DNA of 64,000 nucleotides, from the NCBI GenBank assembly GCA_051294375.1, contig CM119267.1, forward strand, positions 12,905,081 through 12,969,080. The letters run 5' to 3'. Below are positions 42,339 through 51,300 of the stretch, piece by piece. Source of the stretch: Paraspadella gotoi. Taxonomy: Eukaryota > Chaetognatha. Below the pieces are notes generated by a model. The model was not told the DNA's origin. It saw only the letters and a program-made list of their open reading frames with translations, and did no database searches. The stretch's first letter is position 1. Each line of letters starts with the position of its first letter. Both the position numbers and the translations under genes were made by a program.

Positions 42339-45300
42339 ATGTTTGGAAAGATTTTCTCTATGATGTTCGGAAAGGCTGCGTCCAAGCCCTCGTCAAAGAG
42401 ACGCATCGGCTCAGAAGACGAAGACACGGCCTCAATTTCCCGCTCGATCGCCATCCCGAAGACGCAGCCGACGCACCCGCTCCCAAAGCCCGAACCGTCT
42501 CCGGAACACAGTTCTGACTCGGAAAATAACACACCACGTTCACGCACGCCGCCGCCCGGGTTTCCGCCCAGTGACGTGGAGCCAGATGGCAGGTCGGCCG
42601 ACGAGTCGGTCGGCATGGCCCTTCCGCCGCCGAAGAGGAGAAAACCTTGCAGAGCCCTCGAGTCGGCCGAGGATTGGTGCTTGACCGACGTCAATTGGAA
42701 AGAGATTAACTATACCTGGACTATCAATTCGTTTTCCAAGTGCCAGGAGGAGTTGGGCAATTACATCACCTCGCCAGACTTTCCGTCGGCGCCAAGCGCC
42801 AACGACTCCGAGATGGCCTTTTACCTCAAAGTGCACCTGAGGGGTGAGAATGAGACCTCGGACCACCTGGCAGTTTATATCGTCTGCAAAGGAATGGAGG
42901 AAGTTCTAGCCACCTTCGAGCTATCGATCCTTGTCGACGGTGCGAAGTTAAACGTGCGCGACAGCAAAAAGATGTGCCACTTCGCCGAAAATCATCACCC
43001 GGCCTGGGGATTTAAGAAGTTCATAAAATTTGAGGAACTTCAGGACATTGGGAAGGCGTCGCAAGAAGTAAGTGACTTTTTAGAACGTGTAATTGTCAAA
43101 TTATTTTAATAGTTTGATAACCATGTCCTATGAAACTTCATTATTTATATTCAAACCAAATTCTTTTTTATCTCGCCAGACGGGGTTAAGCCCGTCTTGG
43201 TTAGATTTTGGTTCGGCTCAGCTACTTTGTAACGTCTGCGTCGGCGTCACGCTTTTTTCTTATATAGTTTTAGTTTTGACAAGTTTATAGCCGGATCTGC
43301 TTACAGCAGATTCCGGCTCTATAATTTACTTTGTCAGTTCGTCGGTCCGCCCGCCCAATCTTGTGGGCATTCACTAAAATCATGTCAGAACATCGAATAA
43401 TGATAAATTATGCTTAAGGAATAATATATTTTTAGTGGGTGACAACGAATTTTTTATTTCATAGGGACATGTTTCGACTCTGTGGTTGAGAGTCTTTATC
43501 AGCATTTGATTTAATCAACAATTTTCTCTTTAATGTTAGTTTTTAGAGAGAGAAAGAGAGAGAGCAAAATAGAGAGAGAGAGAGAGAAAAAGAGGGAGAT
43601 TCCAACAAAGAATTGAAAAAGGACAGTGGTCAGATGTGAGGACAGATGAAAGTAAGGGCAAGGAAGAAGATAAATTGGTTGAAATTTTGAAAGGTGAAAA
43701 AATTGAGGGAGAGAGAGAATATAACAGAGGCAGAGAAAATAGTTACATTTGGTAATGTACAACTAAGTAAAAATGGATAAACTTAATGTTAATCTAGTAG
43801 TAAAAAATAAACGTCCTACATTTGCCAGGCCGGGGGGGACCAGCTCTTTTTTGAGTTCTTTCTTTATCTTAATTTCACTAACATCTTCACTTAACTATTC
43901 CTAACAACTTATTTTCCTTTTTATATTTCATTCTTAATAGTTAAATTAAGTTTTTAATTAATTTGTTACTACTAGATTAACATTAAGTTTGTCCATTTTT
44001 ACTTTGTTGTACATTACCAAATGTAACTATTTTCTCTGCCTCTGTTATTCTCTCTCTCTCCCTCAATTTTTTCACCTTTCAAAATTTCAACCAATTTATC
44101 TTCTTCCTTGCCCTTACCTTCACCTGTCCTCACATCTGACCACTGTCCTTTCTCAATTCTTTGTTGGAATCTCCCTCTTTTTTTTTCTCTCTCTCTCTAT
44201 TTCTCTCTCTCACTCTCTCTCTAAAAACTAACATTAAAGAGAAAATTGTTGATTAAATCAAATGCTGATGAAGACTCTCAACCACAGAGTCGAAACATGT
44301 CCCTATGAAATAAAAAATTCGTTGTCACACACTAAAAATCTGTTATTCCTTAAACATAAACACAACAAAAAAAAAGAATCATAACAATGATAAATTATGC
44401 AAAAAAAATGTCTGACTGTCCGTTCATCCGTCTGTCCCACCTTAGTAAAAAAATATTAATTACTCATGATTTGATAGATGGATTGGAATGAAATTTTGTG
44501 TGTGGGTAGAAAAGTGTGTGATTTATCTGGAAATCGAGTTTAGCTGGAATCGTCCGAGTGGAAATGAGTTAAAATGGAAAAAATAAAAAAATAAATTTTA
44601 CTATTTGAACGCCAATGGGGCGATTGACCTCAAATTTTGTATGTGGGTAGGAAAGTGCTTGATTGAGCAGGAAATAAAGTTTCGATGGAATCGTCTAAGT
44701 GGAAATGAGTAAAAATAGAAAAAACAAACAAATCTATTTTACTATTTGATTATGCTTTTTTATTTTTATATTAAATGTAAATTCAAGCTGCATTAATTAA
44801 TTATTAATAAATATGTAATTAATTATTAATTTGTAATTAATTAATTTTTTGATCGAGATTGTTGATTTGTGATTTAGAGGCGCGACAAAGTGGAAAACGA
44901 TTTTGATATGAATTAAAAAAATTAATATTAATTATCTGATCAGCTGCTTACCGCTAATGATCGTGGGCAGATCCGGCGTTGTTTGCTCAAACTTGTTTTT
45001 AAATAAAAACTACTACGAATTACAATGGATTTATAATCGGATCTGCTTAACGCAGATTCCAACTTTATAATCCACTTTGTCGGTCCGTCGGTTGACCCCC
45101 AATCTTGTCGGGCATTCACTTAGATCATGTCACAACATCAAATTATGATAAATTATGCAAAAAAAATGTTCGTCCGTCCATCCGTTCTACCCCTCTTAGC
45201 AAAATCTTCAATTACTTGTGAATGGATGGATATGTAGTTTTGATGGAATCGTGCAAGTGGAAATGAGTTTAAATGAAGAAAAAAATATATACAGGGTAGG

Positions 45301-48300
45301 GATTCAAAACTTAAAAAATCCGTCTCACTTTTTCTTTTTTTTACTTTATGACATAGTGTTCATTAAAATAAAAAATTTGAATTGAAGAAACTTAACCAGA
45401 TCTTGTTGTAACTATCAATGCAATACGATAAGCACTGTTGCAAAAACAGTGTCTGTCTGTCCGTCCGTCCCACCTTAGCAAAAAACTCCAATTACTCATG
45501 ATTGTATGGATGAATTGGAATGAAATTTTGTGTGTGGGTAAGGAAGTGTGTGATTAAGCTAGAAGTTTCGATGGAATCGTGCGATTGGAAAAGAGTTTAA
45601 ATGAAAAAAACCAAAAAATATATTTCACTATTTGAACGCCAATTACTCATGAGTGGATGGGACGATTAACTTGAAAATTTGTATGTGGGCAGGAAAGTGT
45701 GCGATTAAGCGGGAAATAAAGTTTCGATGGAATCGCCTGAGTGGAAATGAGTTTCAATGAAAAAAACAAGAAACCTGTTTTACTAATTGATTATGCTTCT
45801 TTTTATTTTATATTAAATTTAAATGCAAGATGTATTAATTATTCAAAAAATTAATCAGTTCATTAATCAATTAGTTAAGTAATTAATCAATTATTAATTA
45901 ATTAGCCAATTAATTATTAAATTAATCAATTATTTATCTATTAATTAATTATTCAATCAATCAATTTATTTATCAATTAATTCATTATTTAATCAATCAA
46001 GTCTATCGTTATCGGCATTATTGTCATCGTCGCCATCATCGTTGTTGCTTTTGTCGTGGTTAGTGATGAAAAGACCTAAAAACAAACATTTCGGATTTAA
46101 TTAATTTATTTATTAATTACCGCTAATGATCGTGCGGGTAGAATTGAGTTTAAATGGAAAAAACAAAAGTCATATTTATTTGAAACATTTTTAATATTTA
46201 CTCATAATTAAAATTAATTATTATACTTGTAGTCAGGCATTGCATAAGTTCACCCCACCTATGAGCATGACACCTTCAGTCATGACCCGGAGGCTCATTG
46301 AGTAAAGCCATCTGCCGTCGACGGTGTGAAGCCCTGTGTCACTGGCTTTGTGGAAAGATCCCGAGTCCACGAGAGTCTGAGGCTCCGGTCTTGTGGCCTC
46401 TTGGTGGCCCTTCGCCCGCAAGTCTCTGGGCTTTTGGTGTACTTGTGGGGCTCGTTGCCCTAACTACAGGACTACTGTAGAAAATGTGACAAGGTTGGTA
46501 GACGTGGCATCATTGCTCCGTAAAAGGTCGTTTGGGGACGGACCTGCTGTCTGACTCTGAAACTGTGTGACTAGAAAAGTGAAGGAAACAAGTACAGGTA
46601 AGGCAGAGAAAGCAGACGAAAAAAGTACAAAGGTAAAATGAAACAAGTGAACAACGGCATTTCTCATCATATTGATTAAAAATTAGATAATTAAATTGAA
46701 ATGAAATTTTGTGTGTTGGTAGGAAACTATGAGATTCAGCTGGATATAAGTTTTTGATAAAATCGTAGGAGTGGAAAAGAGTTTAAAATAGAAAACCAAA
46801 CGACACATTTGTCAATTTTTAAAAGTTTCTCTCTATCTCTCTCTGATTGATTAATTGACCAAATTATGCCGGTTGACCGAATTTTGCAATTGAGCAAATT
46901 ATGTCATTTGACCAAAATATGCCAGTTGACCAAATTACGATAATTTAACAGATTATGCCAATTGACCAAATTATGCCAGTTGACCAAATTATGTCAGTTG
47001 ACCAAATTATGTCAGTTGACCAAATTAAGCAAGTTAACCAAATTATGTGAGTTTACCTAATTATGCCAGTTGACCTAATTATGCCAGTTGACCTAATTAT
47101 GCCAGTTGACCAATTCAAGCCAGTTAACCAAATTATGCCAGTTGACCAATTCAAGCCAGTTTACCAAATTATGCCAGTTGACCAATTCGTGCCAGTTGAC
47201 CAATAAGGCGTATTAAAATTTCTAAATATAACTTTAATTAAAATTCTAAAAGTGAGGAACGAACAACATTATACTAATGAACATTTATGTAATAAAAAAA
47301 TTTAATAAATTTTACAATTTACGCAGTAGGCCATATTTATAGTAGTACTAATCCAATAAATGTTAAAATTTCAAAACAGTTTTTTCTAAGATTTTTTTGC
47401 AGATTTGGATTCGTCATAAAAAGTTGATATAAAGAAATATAACTCTTTTTGAAAAATTCCTTCATTAAGTGGGTCAAAATTTAGAAAAAGCTATATTTTA
47501 AGCTGAAAATTAACTTTTTATCTATTAAATATAGTTTTTTTAATTTTTAACCCACTCAATGAAAGAATTTTTAAAAATTATTTATATTTTCTTTTATCAA
47601 CTTTTTACAAGGAATTCAAATCTGCAATCAAAATTAAGAAAAGCCTTTTTTAAAATTTTTGATTTTATAAGGATGGTACTATATATAAATATAGCTTAAC
47701 TGCAAAAATTAAAAAACATAAAATTAATTTATTTTACAAATTAATGTTCACTGATGGTATGTTGTTCATAATTGACTTTTAGAATTTTCGTATGTAACTT
47801 TCACTACGCCTTATTGACCAAATTACATCACTTGACCAAATTACATCAGTTTATCATATTATACCAATTGGCCAAATTACGCCTGTTGACCAAATTATGC
47901 CAGATGGCCAAATTATGTCAATTGACCAAATTATGCCAGTTGGTTTAGTTATACAAGTTGATTAAATTATTAAAGTTGACCAAATTATGCAAGTTGGTAT
48001 TGGTACAGCTACTGTAATGATAGATTTTTTCATAGATTTATTAAGAAGTCTGCTATGATTTGTTATAATCACAAAATGAGAGTCAGAAAAATTATCATAA
48101 TTTATCATCAGATATATATATTATTATATTATTATTATATTATATAAGCTATTATTACCGCTTAATTTTCGTAGGCAGATCCGACATTGTTTGCTCAAAC
48201 TTGCTTATATTTAGTTTCATTTAACTTTAGTCCCAAGGATTTTAGGATTAAGATGACTTTTATCTAAATATCTCATACCAAGCTTCATTACAATAAATAA

Positions 48301-51300
48301 TACAGCAATGTAAAATTATAAAATGTTTTTATTTTTTTTATCGTCGCAATCGTTAAGCGTTTGCGACGATATTGTAACACTTTGCGCATAATTGGCGTCG
48401 TTTTCGGCGTTCCAAATTATAGATCGCCTTTTTTATGATTAAATTTGGGTGTATGAAGCTGAAAATTTATATACAGCTTCTCATCATCGATGTGCTTAAA
48501 ATTGAGTCTGGACAGTTATTAAATATGTTTTGTTTACGTTTTATCAAAACATACAAATTTTTTCTCTTTTATTTTCATATTTCTTTCTCTCTCTCTCTCT
48601 TTTCTCTTTTAATTACATGTCTCTCTCCCTCTCTCTTTTCCCTAGTCACTGATTCATAATCATAGGGGAAAAAAACGAGTCTGCAGCTGGTTCTGCAGGG
48701 GCTTATTCTTTTTCTCTCTTTTCTCTTGCTGCTTCTGCTGCTGCCTTTTGAGTCTTCAGCTGGCGAGGCAGGGGCTCTTTCTTTTTCTCTCTTTTCTCCT
48801 GCTGCTTCTGCTGCTGCCTTTTGATTTCTTTCTTTTTTTCTGGGTGCCTCTGCTGCTGAAAATGATTTGGCTTCTTTCTCTCTCTCTTTCTTTCTCTTTC
48901 TCTGATTAATTTTTTCCCTCTAAAAACTTTTATTATCGCCATTTATTCCCAAATTTACATCCGAGATTTTCGTGGATGATTTTTTTTTTTTTTTTTTTAA
49001 TTTTCTTTATTTTTTTCAAATTTGATTTTTTTAGTATCAAAATTTGTCGTCAATCCAGATTTTTCTTATGCAATTGCGACAATCCTTATGCTTTTTAAGA
49101 TTTTTTATATTAATTTGGAATTTTAAGAGGAAAGGTCATTCAACTTAACAATGCGTAATCTCTGATGTATTAGAGCTAATACATCGAGAAATACATTGTA
49201 ATCGCCAGTAATCAGAAAAAAAGTTTTTATTTATATATGTAAACATTCTGTTTTAAATATTTTTTTTTAAATCGGTAAATAACAAAATTATTAAATTAAA
49301 TCGGTAAGCACATTTTTTAAAGATTTGTTTTTCAATCTGGTTGTTAAAAAATTCTAGGTAAGAGGATAAAACACGGTAAAGGCAAATTTAGAAGAGGAGA
49401 GTTAAACAATTAATCTTGTTACTCTGTTGGTTTTTCAGTCTTTAACAAAATCTTTAGTTAAATAGATGGTAAAGAAATTTGATCTATACTGAACCTACAC
49501 TGAATTTAAAGAGTTGCAGCCTAAACGATTGCAATAATATTGATTTAAAAATTTGATTAGCAATCTTAAAAACATTTTTGAAAATGTAATAGAGAGACAT
49601 TTCAATAAACATGTTTTAGTTAGAAAGAATTCAGGGTTAAAGTTTAAAAACGTTTCATTTTCAAGGATACAAGTTGAAATTTAAAAATGTCTCTCTATTA
49701 CATTTTTCTAATTCATTAATAAAAAATTCATGAAAAATATCAGATGGATTGGCCTTTTCGTCTGACCTGCAACTCTTCAGATAGGTTTCTTTTGTTTTAT
49801 ATTATAATTAAAACCCATATAAAATGGCGTAAAATGCATCAAATGTTTAAAGTGAATACATTTTTGGAATCGCCAGGAGCTCAGCTTTTTGAATCTGTAC
49901 TTCAGTTTTGCCTGTTTTTAAGTCGATTTGAATGACCCTTTTTCTTAACTAAGAAACAAATCTTTTGAAACTATATTTATTTTAATTATATATGTAGTCG
50001 GGCATTGCCTAGGTTCACCCCGCCTAGAATCATGACACTTTCAGTTGTGACCCGGTGGCTCATTGAGTAAAGCCATCAGCTCATGACCACTAGGTACCGG
50101 GTTCAATCCCAACCCGGTACCTACCCTGCGGGAAGCGTGAGGACGGCCGTAAGCCGCCTTGGGGGCATGGCAAACCCTCAAGCCTGGTTCCAAGCCCAGG
50201 GACCCGTTCCATGGCTGCTAGAGGGGGTTATAGAAGTTACGGACAGTCATCTTCAGCCCACGTAGCGCCTTATCCACATATAAAACTATGATAGTTTTTT
50301 CATGATATTTATGATACTTCTTTATGATCAACTGTCATATAATAATAATAAACTATATTATAATAAACTATATTTTAATAGATCAAAAACTATTAATATT
50401 GTGTATCTGATTAATTATTGAGCTTTATTTCCGGTTTTGGACACGCCCACTATGGGTATGAACTCTGGTTAAAACTCGGCTGAGAAAATATATGCTAGAT
50501 GGCATCTGAAATTATGCCAGAAATGGCTAAAATTTTTAATCAATGTACTAAAAATTATGCTAGATTTTTTTTCTAATTTTCGTACACATGTATGAAGGAA
50601 AAAAATAATGTAATAAATGTCGTTTTGACTTTATTATTTTTTCAAAGAAAGCCGAAATATTTAATACATTGTATTGAAACTAAAAAAAACAAACAAAATA
50701 GCTCTAGAATAATTTTTTTCTTATAATAGATACCTCATAGTAGGGACCAACTCCAGAGATAATATAAAATTTTCGAACTATTAGCAAAGTATTTTTAGTT
50801 GACTTGACTAAAATTTAAACAATCATTTTTCAAAAAAATTTACATTAAACGTCTTGATTATTACATTAAATATTACTTGTCTTTTTTTACATTATAAAAC
50901 TTTTTTTTGAAATCTTAAAATTTTTTGATGGATTCTGATAGAGCATAAAAAGTTAAACAAGAAATATAATTACAGCTTTTAAAAATTTTTACGTTTTCTA
51001 TGTGAAAATATAAAAAAACTGATATAATCATCGAAAGATGATGATGATGATGATTTTTTAGTTTTTCTTATTTTTGACTCGCTTATCATGAAAATATTTA
51101 AAAAGGAATTATACTTTGTGTAGACAACTTTTTATGAGCTATCTGAATCTGGTCTTAAAATTTAAAAATTATCCAAAAAATTTTGGCCTTTCCTATTTAT
51201 AAATAAATATTAAAAAGTTAATTATTTGGGTATAGAGACACATAAGAAATGTTTTGTCCATTGAAAGTATACTTCAAAATGTATAAATTTTCGTTTGAGC

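Larger units (their letters stand above)
43414..44385. mobile_element. Hammerhead-bearing retroelement with inverted arms, 15-bp TSD
   Basis: A 972-bp insertion flanked by the 15-bp direct repeat AATGATAAATTATGC (43399-43413 and 44386-44400). The uninterrupted versions in C1 (about 23651) and C3 (about 45140) are the empty site. Arms of about 370 bp (43414-43790 and 43975-44357) are inverted copies, each with a GA/CT microsatellite and an outward hammerhead motif. The right side ends in an A-rich tail with a nine-A run. A long TSD and A-rich tail indicate insertion by target-primed reverse transcription. Penelope-like elements are the known carriers of such ribozymes. No reverse transcriptase is encoded here. 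Confidence 0.78.
43288..44995 (+). mobile_element. Palindromic-end element family C, copy C2
   Basis: Left palindrome AGCCGGATCTGCTTACAGCA, right end GGGCAGATCCGGCGTTGTTT. Two tandem 130-bp units (44470-44740) and an ATTAATTAATT tract lie inside. It is interrupted by the hammerhead-bearing element at 43414-44385. Confidence 0.75.
45032..48205 (+). mobile_element. Palindromic-end element family C, copy C3, heavily interrupted
   Basis: Left palindrome AATCGGATCTGCTTAACGCA at 45032, two 130-bp tandem units (45490-45790), long ATTAATTAATT tract (45835-45995), a broken right-end block at 46113-46140 and a fuller right end GGCAGATCCGACATTGTTTG near 48175-48195. A SINE, minisatellites and element R7 lie between. 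Confidence 0.55.

Noticed and set aside
48703-48942. Lys/Arg/Gln-rich minus-strand frame
   Set aside because: Translation of a CT-rich low-complexity tract, without splice or start context.
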